DNA of 64,000 nt from Branchipolynoe longqiensis (Eukaryota; Annelida; Polychaeta; Phyllodocida; Polynoidae): assembly GCA_030323885.1 (NCBI GenBank), contig CM059203.1:3162001-3226000 (forward strand), in the 5' to 3' direction. Each line of letters starts with the position of its first letter. Positions within the stretch are counted from its first letter, which is position 1. The position numbers were made by a program, and so were the translations under genes. This document shows positions 41,924 to 51,500 of this stretch, piece after piece. The notes under the pieces are model-generated. The model was not told the origin of the DNA. It did not search any database and saw only the letters and a program-made list of their open reading frames with translations.

Positions 41924-42735
41924 AATCAAGTCCTAAAATTTTGTGAGAAAGGAATTATAGAACCAGCACTACATGTGCCTGGGGAATTCATATCCAATAT
42001 TTTCTTGCGCCAAAAACCAAATGGAGATGTAAGATTAATTTTAGATCTAACATTATTTAACAAATTTGTAGAATATAAACATTTTTAAATGTTCTCCTTG
42101 GACACAGCAAGAGACTTAGTTACGCAAGGTGCCTGGTCAGCCAGTGTAGATCTTAAAGATGCATACTACACAGTATCTATCTATAAACTAGATCGGAAAT
42201 ATCTCAGATTTTGTTGGAACGATGAACTTTATGAGTTCATGTGTAAGCCGAATGGACCAGCTTGCTGTCCATGCATTTTTACATGGTTAATTAAACCACT
42301 ATTATCCCTACTGGCTAGGGTAGGATATATGTTTCCATATATCGATGATTTATTTATTGTTGCACAAACACAACAACAATGCCAGACGGCAGTAGGCAAA
42401 TTATGTGAAACATTGACTAAATTAGGTTTCTACATACACAAAACTAATTCAGTACTAATACCAACAAACAAATTAAAATTTCTGGGATTTGTTAGTGACA
42501 CTATGGAAATGACCATTTCATTAACACAACAAAAAGTTGATAATTTACAACAACAGCAAATCAATTATTACAATTGAACAAACCAAAGATACGACAAGTT
42601 GCAATATTGATAGGAATTATGATAGCATATGCACTGGCTATTCTTTATGGCAAGGCTCATATCAAATTGCTAGAAATATATAAGAACTTGGCGTTGGCAC
42701 GCACAAAGGGAAACTTTGAGCGTCCCATGACGATT
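41924..42735 (+). pseudogene. DIRS-type reverse transcriptase fragment, broken
   Basis: The frame from about 41,924 (KFCEKGII..., FLRQKPNGDVRLILDL) continues past an in-frame TAA at 42,086-42,088 into the 162-codon open frame at 42,089-42,577. That frame holds the RT signature SVDLKDAYY (Asp at residue 21), RKYLRFCW, the PNGPACCP block (54-61), YIDD (84-87) and LKFLGFV. A frameshift near 42,560 is followed by recognisable continuation (NKPKIRQVAILIGIMIAYA) to about 42,720. The PNG-ACCP and YIDD context resembles DIRS-order tyrosine-recombinase retrotransposons. No recombinase, RNase H or methylase is visible, so it is a dead fragment. Confidence 0.8.
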
Positions 42736-42816
42736 TAGCTAGAAGGTCAAAAAGAGATTACGTAAAATTCTTCCTGGGCTATGAGTAGCCAGAGGCGTAG
42801 TACCGAGGTAAAATAG

Positions 42817-43119
42817 TATAGTTATATGAATCTTACCTGGGTACAGGTGATGGATAACTGGTATTTTCCCGAGATACTAGCCTCGGATAGTCATGGGTCA
42901 GGGCCGACCCACCCTACCATACCACGACTATCACGTTTCATTGGAACCAAAACGAAAACAGATCCATAAAGAGATAATTTGTTATCCTATTGAGTACATA
43001 AAAGATTGCTAGACCCGGATATGCTTCCTTCTCCCTGACCCACGACTATCCGAGGCTAGTACCTTGGGAAAACACCAGTTTTCCATCGTCTGTAGCTAGG
43101 TAAGATTTGTATAACTATA
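42817..43119. repeat. 87-bp inverted repeat (foldback) next to the DIRS fragment
   Basis: Left arm 42,817-42,903 and right arm 43,033-43,119 pair with about 85% identity (for example TCATGGGTCAGGG with CCCTGACCCACGA, and TAGCCTCGGATAGT with ACTATCCGAGGCTA). The loop is 129 bp. It may be an inverted terminal repeat of the DIRS element or an independent foldback element. Confidence 0.85.
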
Positions 43120-43233
43120 AAATATATATATACACACAACACAGTGCCACCTAGCAGGGAGGGAGGTAACTCCCGCGAAAATCGGTAACATAGGCTACAG
43201 TGGCGTTCCTGGCGGTTAGTGTTGAACAAGCTT

Positions 43234-43634
43234 TGAGTTTGCCGGTATGCGCAGTGCAAAACATTTGTTTTTATTCAAAATTAATAGAAATACAGAAGCC
43301 TAACCTTATCAATTTAATATAATCCTTTTGGTAAACATGTTTTCTATGTGTTCCAAGCGGTTTGTTCTATGTGGTGTAGTTTTAGAGATATTTAACGTTT
43401 TCTGTATGAAGATTGCTCACCCCATGACAATGCCTTGAGTTTGCCGGTGTAGTGCAAAACGTGTATTTTATTCAAAATTAATAGAAATACAGAACCTAGC
43501 ATGTAAATTTAATATAGTCTCATTGTAAATATGTTTTCTATATGTGTTCCAAACAGTTTGTTTCTATGTAGTGTAGTTTTAGAGATATTTCACTTTTTCT
43601 GTACGAAGATTGCTCAAGGCCATGACAATGCCTT
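43234..43634. repeat. R200 repeat, two tandem units (203 and 198 bp)
   Basis: Each unit begins GAGTTTGCCGGT, followed by CAGTGCAAAAC, TTATTCAAAATTAATAGAAA, AATTTAATATA, TATGTTTTCTAT, TTTTAGAGATATTT and GAAGATTGCTCA. The same repeat occurs as a dimer at 57.56 kb and as a fragment at 53.1 kb. Confidence 0.9.
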
Positions 43635-43639
43635 GACTT

Positions 43640-44024
43640 TGACAGCTGGTCAATACTGTTCAACAACCACCACTTGGAGCGCCACAGTCGGCAGCTGTTA
43701 CACGGTCTAGTATGAGAGTTGTCCCTCTCATCTGTTTATATACACGCTCTCTGACTATAGTTCCATACAGATGACCTAAGATAGTTCCAGGTGTGAAGTC
43801 CTGCAAATCCTCTATTTGGTGGTAAAAAGACCTCAAATCCTTTATTTAAAAAAATTGCTTCCGACCGAGTGGCGAAAGCAGCCCCCCAGAGGAGGGAAGG
43901 GGGGCGAGGTGCATGCTGGGCACCCTCCCCCAAAGCCCATGAGAGGGGGGGGGGGAGCCACTATAGAGTTTATTACCCGCGATAAAGGGTTTATCACTAT
44001 CCATATAGACTGACAGCTGTGCCA
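43640..44024. other. no gene seen; G-rich stretch at 43,880-43,955
   Basis: Short glycine/proline-type frames across the G-rich stretch are composition artefacts. No family recognised. Confidence 0.4.
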
Positions 44025-44350
44025 TGACCAGACAGGATGTCCGAATGAGTTGAGCATCAGTCTCCTGTTTTTGTTTTGGGAGCATGGTTTCGAACCCATG
44101 TTGAGTCAAACCAATGACTTAAAAATTAATACTAGTCACTTCCTAGAAAGGCGCTCGGCATTATTACGATTGGCTCAATGTCAGGATAATATGACTGCGT
44201 GGGATATCAGGTACTGGTCCTGGTGGCCTGGCCTCCCAGTGCGGCAGCACTATAAAGTTGCCATGAGTATGCGCTGTCACAAGTCGGTACCCGGCCTCAT
44301 ATGACCTTAGATGTTGCTAGGACGTTAAGCAACAACAAACAAACAAACAA
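44025..44350 (+). mobile_element. SINE-A copy, subtype I
   Basis: GACCAGACAGGATGTCCGAATG, GGTTTCGAACCC, body and an AACAACAAACAAACAAACAAG tail. Full length apart from a small deletion between the 'GCATTATTACGATT' and 'GGCTCAATGTC' blocks. Confidence 0.9.
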
Positions 44351-44849
44351 GTTCTGCCATGAAAAGTATGCATGCAATGAATGACTGTAGCATGCTGGGC
44401 ATAAAGGGTGCGATAATAGGGGAGTTCAGTAGGTCATCACTATCTGCTTCCTGTCAGCTCCATGGGGTCAATCCCCCAGCAGCAATTGACCAATCTCACA
44501 CTTGTGGGGCGCCACCATCGAGTGCACGTAGCCTCACTTTCGAATGCAATCAAGGTCACTGCTGAGTGACCTGCAATTGCGTTAAGCGCCACGTGAACCT
44601 CCAGAGGTGTAGAGACACTCACCAGTGCAGCTGTCATTATCGGCAGACCTTTCCCGCACAGTGCTGAGAGATCTGCGATACCTCTAAGTGCACACTAAAT
44701 CACCCATTGTAGAAATCATGCATAATTTGCACCATTCATATGAAGAAACCTTATTTGTTTGTATCCTCGTTGGGAAATAGCAGAAAAATGATAGTCTTTT
44801 GCATCCAGGCACACAACAGTAAACCATTACATTGCTAGGGCTACGCTGG
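44351..44849. other. low-repeat spacer, no feature recognised
   Basis: Normal composition. The 60-70 codon frames on both strands show nothing recognisable. Confidence 0.45.
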
Positions 44850-45492
44850 GAGCAGTATTTAAAGGGGCAGTATCATGACCAACACAACTTTACTTAAAAG
44901 GGCAGTAACATGGCCAACACAACTATACTTAAAGGGACAGTAATATGACCAACACAACTTTACTTAAAGGGGCAGTAACATGACAAACACAATGTTACTT
45001 AAAGGGGCAGTCACATGACCAACACAACTTTACTTAAAGAGGCAGTCACGTGACCAACATAACTTTACTTAAAGGGGCAGTCACATGACCAACATAACTT
45101 TTCTTATGGGGGCAATAACATGATCAACACAACTTCACTTAAAGGGGCAGAAACATGATCAACACAACTTTACTTAAAAGGGCAGTCACATGATCAACAC
45201 AACTTTACTTAAAGGGGCAGTCACATGACCAACATAACTTTACTTAAAGGGGCAGTCACATGACCAACATAACTTTTGTTATGGGGGCAATAACATGATC
45301 AACACAACTTCACTTAAAGGGGCAGAAACATGATCAACACAACTTCACTTAAAAGGGCAATAACATGATCAACACAACTTCACTTAAAAGGGCAGTAACA
45401 TGATCAACACAACTTCACTTAAAGGGGCAGTAACATGATCAACACAACTTTACTTAAAGGGGCAGTAACATGTCCAACATGACTTTACTTAT
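44850..45492. repeat. 35-bp satellite, about 18 copies
   Basis: Unit GGGGCAGTCACATGACCAAC + ATAACTTTACTTAAA. Variants alternate (GACC/GATC, AACATAAC/AACACAAC, one class with TTTTCTTATGGGGGCAATAAC). That variant class recurs about 190 bp apart (45,098 and 45,271), showing a multi-unit duplication of about five monomers. Confidence 0.95.
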
Positions 45493-45515
45493 TCACAAGT
45501 TTATTTATTTTGTGA

Positions 45516-45828
45516 CAATATATGTCCTGGCAACATCTACAGTCATATCAGGACGGGTACCGGCTTGTGACAGTGTGCACTCATGGTGACTTTATAGTGC
45601 TGCCCAACTGGGAGACCGGGCCACCTGCACCATGACCTGATATCCCACTCAGTCACATTATCCGGACACTGAGCCAACCAGTACTTGCCCTATCCTAATA
45701 ATGCCGATCGCCTGGCTAGGAAGGCACAAGTATAAATGTTTATGTCATTGGTTTGACTCGACCAGGAACCGTGATTTACCAAAATAGGAGACGGACGCTC
45801 AACTAATTCGGCCATCCCGTTTGGTACA
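45516..45828 (-). mobile_element. SINE-A copy, subtype I
   Basis: ATGTCCTGGCAACATCTACAG tail side, complete body, and head with AATTCGGCCATCCCGTTTGG. The B-box region is deleted (GACCAGGAACCGTGA). Confidence 0.88.
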
Positions 45829-46216
45829 AACTTACTGAGTTGGGGCTCAAATAGCTCATCCTAAGTGCAATGTAGATAATCTCTCAGGAATGTGAATATT
45901 TTGTTGAGATATATCAAATATTTATATAAACAATACAAGGTAATGTCACGTGACCAGCTCTTTAAAGTCGCCTTGACAACAGTTGAATTAAAGTTGACTC
46001 ATCCCAGTCGTTTTGGCTTTCTGCAATATTTTTTTTAGATGGATATATTAGGTTCATCATTATTATCTAAATTACTTTAGTTTGAGGGAATTCTAATTTT
46101 AAAAGGTTAAATTTGGGAGACATTTTGAATGAAAAGATCACATTAATATCGGTGTGTACGCTGAAATGATGGACGCCATAGGCCTCAGTATAAACAGGTT
46201 CTTTTAAATTGACTTA
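45829..46216. other. AT-rich spacer, no feature recognised
   Basis: No open frame or family match. Confidence 0.45.
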
Positions 46217-46862
46217 GCATTCTCATCTATCTAAGGCCATATCAGGATGGGTACCGACTTGTGACAGTGTGCACTCATGGCGATTTTTATAGTGCTGCCC
46301 CACTGGGAAATCACGCCACCAGCACCATGACTCCCACTCAGTCACATTATCCTGACACTGATATAACCAGTCCTTGCCCTATCATATTAATGCCAAGCGC
46401 CAGGTTATGAAGGGACAAGATTTAGTATCAATTTTTAAGTAATTGGTGGTGGTGTTCTCTGTGGCGGAGTGGTTAGAGTGTCTGACTTTTGTCTAGGTCG
46501 GACTCTGAATCTGAAGGTCAGTGGTTCGATTCCCTGTGCCCCCAACTTCTGCCAATTTGGATTTCCACCGCTGTGTATAACTTACAGCGTCATCAAAGGC
46601 CAGTTGCTCTCATACCATGTCTATGTGGTGTGGGAGGTTAAAAATCCCTTGGGTCGGTAAAAGTGTAGGCTCCGGCTTTCTATCGACAAACTGTCTTATG
46701 GTGAAAACAAGCTTATTCGGACTTATCCATGATAGGCAGTATAAATCTTCAAGAAAAGAAATTAAAAATAAAAAATAAATTGGTTTGATTCGACCGGGAT
46801 CTGAACTCCGTACCTCCAGCACACGAGGCCCGCGCTCTACCGATTCGGCCACCGCGCCCAGT
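46217..46862 (-). mobile_element. SINE-A copy, subtype II, split by SINE-D
   Basis: The body is 46,217-46,447 and the head 46,778-46,862 (GGTTTGATTCGACC, GATTCGGCCACCGCGCCC). The interruption is a complete SINE-D with a 7-bp target duplication. Confidence 0.92.
46448..46777 (+). mobile_element. SINE-D, full length, nested in SINE-A
   Basis: tRNA-like head TGGCGGAGTGGTTAGAGTG (a good A-box) and B-box GTGGTTCGATTCCC. The body is ATTTGGATTTCCACCGCTG, CAGCGTCATCAAAGGCC and GGTTAAAAATCCCTTGGG. The 3' end is GGCAGTATAAATCTTCAAG with an A-rich tail. AATTGGT is duplicated at 46,441-46,447 and 46,778-46,784. This copy defines the family length (330 bp). Confidence 0.93.
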
Positions 46863-47377
46863 CTCATTTAAGTAATGGCAAATGTTTTAATATGTGCAAC
46901 AGTGCCTATGTCTGTCTAATGTGTGTGTGATCAGATTTAGCTAAAAGTAGTTCTTTTAATATGGAAACAAATTATCTTTGAATCGGAAACTGCCATCTCT
47001 AATGCAAGGCAAGGAAAAGGAAAAGAAAAGAAAAAAACCTAGCCTTTTCTCTCCTCACGGCAGTTTCCATCAGCGTAATATTTAGTCGCACTGCCCCCTG
47101 TTGGCCAGCCGCCGAACCGTGTCGCGAGACGTGCTGCTGGCAAAGTGCACTTATTATCGCCCGGCTCCACTGTGTGTTTATTTTTGGGGAGTTTTCAGTC
47201 GCATTGGTGCGCTGAAGGCTGTAAATCTGCAGCACTGTATGGGCACTGCTGAAAGCGGTCCCATGTGGTCGGGAGTTGGCTTCCGATGGGTAGTGGTTAG
47301 AGAAATTGGGGTGAGGAAGGAAAAAGACAGCCTCAGCGCCCAACCACAGTCCTCTGAGAGGGCCGGGGGAGGCTGGG
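46863..47377. other. no feature recognised
   Basis: Open frames on both strands (about 110 codons each, around 47,000-47,440) overlap one another and carry no domain I recognise. The segment 47,090-47,300 is the least repetitive part and might repay a protein search. Confidence 0.4.
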
Positions 47378-47665
47378 TGGTTGGTGTAGTTTTACGCCCC
47401 AGTAAGACCCTAGGCCATACCAGGACGTGCACCGACTTGTGATAGCATGCACTCATATGTGACTTTATAGTGCTGCCCCACTGATCACCAGCACCATGAC
47501 CTGATGTCCCACACAGTCACCTTATCGCGAGACTGTGCGCCCAGTCCCTGTCCTGACCTCATAATGCCAAGCGCCGAGCAGCAACAGGTACCTATTATAT
47601 ATGTCATTGGTTTGACTCGACCAGGATCCAAACTTCAGTCCCTCCAGATTCACCGGTATGCACAG
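47378..47665 (-). mobile_element. SINE-A copy, diverged, head truncated
   Basis: GTGTAGTTTTACGCCCCAGTAAGACC tail side, GACTTTATAGTGCTGCCCC, TCCCACACAGTCACC and GGTTTGACTCGACC. The internal stretch is shortened after GCCCCACTGATC. Confidence 0.8.
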
Positions 47666-47775
47666 TAAGTCTGGCCAAGGCCAGAGGAAGAAGTGAAGTG
47701 AGGATGGAATTAGTTAGGCAGTGGGTGGGGTTAGTTGGTAGTGGTATAAAGTCAGGTATGGGGATGAGGTGGGGC

Positions 47776-48978
47776 CTGCTAGTCCTCGGTGTCAGGGTCT
47801 GGGTGACCTACAATGTTGATGATATCTGCGTTCTGGCGGGATAAGTGAGCAAGTGTGTTCCAGGATGACTTGGAAATCCTGGAGAGGATGGCCAGAGCGG
47901 CCCTATTGTCGCTGAGTTGGCGGTCAGAGTCCTCCATGAAGTCACTGATGGCAGACCAACAGTCGAGTATGTGGGCCACATTAAAGATCTTAGTGCCGCA
48001 GGGACAGCGCTGGAGGTTGGGGACAGTCCTCAAGCAGTTGACAGCGACTTGGGTAGACGCAGGAAGGCCGACTGGATGGGGTATGTTAGTTCTGACCAGG
48101 GTGTACCAGAGCCAGCTTATTGAATAAGGGTTCCGTACTTGTTCCTTCTGTGTGGCGTGTTCCCAGAGTTTGTGCAGGTGATGGCGATGCCATCTGCGTA
48201 GCAGACTATTGTTGTGTCTGTGATCTCTTGGGTGGCTAGGTATTGTTTAAGCCTCCTTAGGAGAGATGCCATCATTGCATTGAAGAGGAGGGGGCTGAGC
48301 ACTGCACCCTGGGGGACACCCATTTTTTAGTTGGAGGTAGGGAGAAGAGGTGCCTTGGACACTTACCCTGGCTCACCTGTTCTGGAGGTAATTTCAGAAG
48401 TAGGCAAGAGGCCGGCCGGTGATGCCAAGATCAGCATGGATGTCAGTACCATGTTGTTGCTCTTGATGAGGGTGGCGACGGCATGCTGGGTGCCTCGTCC
48501 TTCTCGGTAGTTGATGACGTCGTCTGGTAGACCAGTGGTGGAGTCTTCTGTGACCATCTGGAGACAGGCGAGGACGATTCTTTCACTAACTTTCACTAAG
48601 GATTGGAGAAGGGAGATGGGTCTGACTTCGCCCAGGGTTTTCTTGGGGATGGGGATGATATCAACACCCTTCCAAGATTGGGGGGATGTCCGCGTTGTAG
48701 AAGATATTGTCGAGGAGGCAGAGGAGAGTTTCCCTGTTAGTGGCAGGTAACTTGGTCCATGCAGTGTTACGGACTCCGTCGGCTCATAGGGTTGTCTTCT
48801 TTGTGGTGATGTCTGGGTGGGTGGATGTTATGGCTATTGATATGAGGTCGACTCTCCAGGCGGAGTTCCTGGTGAGCGCTTGTTGATGGGCGTAAGGGAG
48901 GTTGATTGCAGGGTCTGTTCTGTCCGTGAGCTTTTTGTTGTGTTCTGCTGCAAGTTGGCCATGGTGTGGGTAGAGTGG
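47776..48978 (-). pseudogene. LINE reverse transcriptase remnant (jockey-like), broken, running into the gap
   Basis: Read on the minus strand, the order is: KTLGEVRPISLL and VKVSERIVLACLQ (RT finger region, near 48,560-48,640), YREGRGTQHAVATLI, GVPQGAVLSPLLFN (about 48,280-48,323), then CYADGIAI at about 48,200, where the second catalytic Asp of YADD is changed to Gly. About 20 codons later the sequence jumps to the C-terminal block CPCGTKIFNVAHILDC (about 47,960-48,010) and ends at 47,779. At least two frame changes and one stop interrupt it, and the region between RT and C-terminus is deleted. The 5' side is lost in the N gap. Not functional. Confidence 0.85.
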
Positions 48979-49478
48979 NNNNNNNNNNNNNNNNNNNNNN
49001 NNNNNNNNNNNNNNNNNNNNNNNNNNNNNNNNNNNNNNNNNNNNNNNNNNNNNNNNNNNNNNNNNNNNNNNNNNNNNNNNNNNNNNNNNNNNNNNNNNNN
49101 NNNNNNNNNNNNNNNNNNNNNNNNNNNNNNNNNNNNNNNNNNNNNNNNNNNNNNNNNNNNNNNNNNNNNNNNNNNNNNNNNNNNNNNNNNNNNNNNNNNN
49201 NNNNNNNNNNNNNNNNNNNNNNNNNNNNNNNNNNNNNNNNNNNNNNNNNNNNNNNNNNNNNNNNNNNNNNNNNNNNNNNNNNNNNNNNNNNNNNNNNNNN
49301 NNNNNNNNNNNNNNNNNNNNNNNNNNNNNNNNNNNNNNNNNNNNNNNNNNNNNNNNNNNNNNNNNNNNNNNNNNNNNNNNNNNNNNNNNNNNNNNNNNNN
49401 NNNNNNNNNNNNNNNNNNNNNNNNNNNNNNNNNNNNNNNNNNNNNNNNNNNNNNNNNNNNNNNNNNNNNNNNNNNNNN
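48979..49478. other. assembly gap (N run, 500)
   Basis: Exactly 500 N by position. The left flank is the LINE remnant. The right flank begins inside the MITE/SINE segment duplicated from 13.15 kb. Confidence 0.98.
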
Positions 49479-50017
49479 TTCACACACGCACTTTAAATCA
49501 ATTCATATAAATCGACTTGCCTAGTTCGACGCACATTTGCTGTGTGAATGCGACACTGTGTCGATTTAGGGCTGAATCGATTCTTATAAATCGTATCATG
49601 GAAACCACCTGGGTGAGGTAGTTTATATGAATCTATCCAGCTGGTTCCCGGGCGGCGATAGAGTAAAATAGCGGTGCTCGCCAGCTACAGGCTCAGCTGT
49701 AACTAATCGCTGGTGGCCGGCAGTGTTAGGGACCGATTAGGCCGAAATCTATTGAATGCGATCATATTTAACAGAATTACATACTCAAATAATGAAATTT
49801 AATTAAATTAACCCTAAATTCCAAGCGATATTAACGTAGCAGCTACATCGGTGTCGTTATTCATATTGTCGAATCGACGAGGCTCACCACTAAGGCTGCT
49901 GGTTCCCGGCAGCCGAAATACTTTCAAATTTGGTGTGTGTGAATGCGCCACTAAATCGATTCATATAAATTGACTTGTCTGAGTCGACATAAAATTGTCT
50001 GTGTGAACACAGCTAAG
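49479..50017. mobile_element. MC2: second copy of the MC1 MITE, left end in the gap
   Basis: Same element as 13,147-13,685. The right end GTGTGAACACAGCT is followed by AAGGACTGG. Here the terminal T missing from MC1 is retained, giving a better inverted match to AGCCATGTTCACAC. The shared core is at about 49,745-49,880. Confidence 0.85.
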
Positions 50018-51450
50018 GACTGGTTAGATCAGTATCAGGAAAATGTAACTGTGGGAAATTAGGTCATGTTGGCGACAGCCTGGTCTCCCAGTGGGGCAGC
50101 ACTATTATGTTGCCATGAGTGTGCACTGTCACAAGTTGTTACCCATCCTGATATGACCTTAGATGCTGCCAAGATGTAAAGCCCCAAAACCCAAGCAAAA
50201 GCTAACGTTTAGGAGAGCTACAAGGTACCCTCCATTCACTCTCTGTCCTAAAACTAGGATATTTTCCACTCGTATGCTATTATTTACACAACTTATTAAG
50301 AACTAATGGAATGCCAGTGTTTCAGCGATGATATTTGTCATATTTGGAGGAAAGAAATGATGGTTTAAAAAAAGAACACAAATAAAATCCTCACCCCCTC
50401 CCCAACTCCTCCCATTTCACCTAGATTCCAGTGAGTAGTCTCTTTGAATCCCCTCCCCAACACAGATACACAGACACAAAAAGACCTCAACACCCTCAAA
50501 AAACACCCCCAAAAAATAATGTCAAAACCACCACTCCAAAGAAAACCCACACAACAAAAGCAAACAAAAATACCACATACAAAGCCACAACCCCCTCTAA
50601 AAAAACAATAACAACTCATCAAAAAGCATGTGTAGCGATCATCCCTAAGTGTTTCATTGCCAGAAAAGCTGTGCATCAAGATTGACCAAAGAAAATAGTT
50701 CTGATCAATATAGCTATTTAGTAGAGTGGTACCTAAAAGTCAGCACTGCATTCCTGTGCCTGGCCAAGTTATTTCACTTGGCACTGCATATATGTCAAAT
50801 TCTGGCACCCTTCCCCTCACCCACCTTTACTTCCCCCCCACCTTCCACATTCCACATTCCCCCCTCCCACACACACACTCTCTGTCTCTGTCTGTCTCTC
50901 TGTCTCTGTCTGCCTCTCTGTCTGTCTCTATCTGGCTGTCTCTCTGTCTCTCTATCTGTCTGTCTCTCAGTCTGTATCTCTGTCTATCTGTCTGTTTCTC
51001 TGTCTGGCTTTCTCTTTCTCTGTCTGTTTGTCTGGCTGTCTCTAGCTGTCTCTCTATGTCTCTCTGTCTGTCTTTCTGTATGTCTCTCTGTCTCTGTCTG
51101 TCTCTCTCTCTGTCACTTTTTGTCTGTTTCTCTGTTTATATCTCTGTCTGTCTCTCTGTATGTTTCTCTGTCTGTCTCTCTGTCTGTCTCTCTGTCTGAC
51201 TCTTTCTGTCTGTCTCTCGGTCTGGCTCTCTGCTGTTTGTATGTCTCTCTGTCTCTCTGTCTGTCTCTCTGTCTCTCTCTCTGACTGTATCTGTCTGTCT
51301 CTCTGTCTGGTTGTATGTCTGTCTCTCCCTGTCTGTCTTTCTGTCTGTCTCTCTGTATGTCTCTGTATATCTCTCTGTCTGTCTCTCTGTCTCTCTGTCT
51401 GTCTCTCTGTATGTTTCTCGGTATGTGTCTCTGTCTGTCTCTCTGTCTGT
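49479..51450. repeat. copy 2 of the ~2-kb near-identical direct repeat
   Basis: Matches 13,154-15,181 with roughly a few percent differences. Examples are AAATCAATTC for AAATCGATTC, GGGTGAGG for GCGTGAGG, GCAGTGTTAGGG for GCATTATTAGGG, and TTCATATTGTCGAATCG for TTCATATTTCGAATCG. It includes the MC-type MITE (to 50,017), the right part of the SINE-A (50,018-50,190), the CA-rich segment (50,370-50,660) and the TCTG array. Confidence 0.9.
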
Positions 51451-51500
51451 TTGTCTTTCTGTCTGTCTCTTTGTTTGTCTCTCTGCTTGTCTCTCTTCTC
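50877..51500. repeat. (TCTG)n/(TCTC)n array, copy 2
   Basis: Counterpart of 14,535-15,181, differing by block insertions and deletions. It continues through CTTCTCTCTTCTCCC into a 44-bp satellite. Confidence 0.95.

Noticed and set aside
42089..42577. Functional reverse transcriptase gene
   Set aside because: The upstream homologous frame is cut by a stop at 42,086, the downstream by a frameshift, and no other element domains are present. Annotated as a broken fragment.
47101..47456. Overlapping ~110-codon frames on both strands
   Set aside because: The two strands are equally open, no domain is recognised, and the right end runs into SINE-A. Left as unassigned sequence.
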